From: JAETTH01 sp964455975
Lineage (GTDB): Bacteria > Bacillota > Clostridia > TANB77 > CAG-508
NCBI GenBank assembly: GCA_964455975.1
Contig: CAYVYP010000018.1
Location: forward strand, 1-24,393
Reading direction: 5' to 3'
DNA length: 24,393 bases
Below, in pieces: positions 24,346 through 24,393 of the stretch. The position numbers and the translations under genes were made by a program. How positions within the stretch are numbered: the stretch's first letter is position 1; each line of letters begins with the position of its first letter. Below the pieces are notes generated by a model. The model was not told the DNA's origin. It saw nothing but the letters and a program-made list of their open reading frames with translations, and did no database searches.

Positions 24346-24393
24346 TGGTGTGGCTGAAGGGATTCGAACCCCCGACCTTTTGGTTCGTAGCCA
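24346..24393 (-). tRNA. tRNA-Arg (anticodon ACG), 5' half outside window
   Basis: Reading the minus strand from the window edge: TGG, then loop CTACGAA (anticodon ACG), stem CCA, variable loop, T-arm GGGGGTTCGAATCCCTT, acceptor end and encoded CCA (24348-24346). The D-arm and 5' acceptor strand are beyond 24393. With A34 converted to inosine this tRNA reads CGU, CGC and CGA but not CGG. Confidence 0.85.

Noticed and set aside
1..24393. CRISPR array or insertion sequence
   Set aside because: I saw no regularly spaced direct repeats and no transposase-like frame with terminal inverted repeats.

Overview
The window is very AT-rich DNA (roughly a quarter G+C by eye) with AGGAGG-type ribosome binding sites, AGA-dominated arginine codons and Firmicutes-type genes: CorA, YmfI-like SDR, DUF975, DUF378, ECF sigma/DUF4179 anti-sigma, VanW, Tex and a YkpA-like ABC-F protein. 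It suggests an uncultured clostridial, possibly gut, bacterium. A run of 10 N at 14227-14236 marks a scaffold join, so this is probably a draft or metagenome assembly. The join sits inside an HD-GYP gene and repeats about 18 codons in diverged form on its two sides, so linkage between the left (1-14226) and right (14237-24393) parts is not secure.

Layout. 1-375: the 3' end of tRNA-Glu, then a tRNA-Thr(UGU) gene split by a 235-nt group I intron. 482-2108: a free-standing HNH protein, a YmfI/FabG-type reductase, and a convergent CBM25-like protein. 2223-3147: a LexA-like S24 repressor divergent from a small XRE regulator. 3299-6867: a VanW-domain surface protein, then an ECF sigma factor overlapping its DUF4179 anti-sigma factor, behind an ECF-type promoter. 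6868-7627: no large gene; it holds a 16-codon micro-ORF followed by a terminator, a short antisense ORF, and tRNA-Lys. 7628-12822: CorA, a DUF378 protein, an ABC-F ATPase and Tex. 12874-14862 (minus): a DUF975 membrane protein and a receiver/HD-GYP response regulator split by the gap. 14981-21273 (minus): a one-module C-A-T-R nonribosomal peptide synthetase whose end overlaps a membrane histidine kinase. 21540-24198: an HtrA-like protease and an FAD/Rieske oxidoreductase. 24200-24393: five DnaA-box-like 9-mers, then the 3' half of tRNA-Arg(ACG) on the minus strand.

The most striking signal runs across the window. Five otherwise intact genes (ABC-F, Tex, HD-GYP, HtrA, FAD/Rieske) are each broken by one extra C placed exactly before a GGA or GGT glycine codon, so the ribosome meets an in-frame CGG. 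Dropping the C restores the family motif each time: Walker A GAGKS, HD-GYP GYP, protease GNSGGP. I found no other in-frame CGG in any gene here. The tRNA-Arg(ACG) at the right edge would read CGU/CGC/CGA but not CGG. Either CGG is an unassigned or starved codon at which ribosomes shift +1 onto GGN, or there is a very specific assembly artefact. The raw reads can tell these apart.

The second notable system is the biosynthetic-sensory locus: a C-A-T-R enzyme expected to release an N-acyl amino aldehyde or alcohol, translationally coupled to a histidine kinase, with a response regulator just downstream behind its own promoter.
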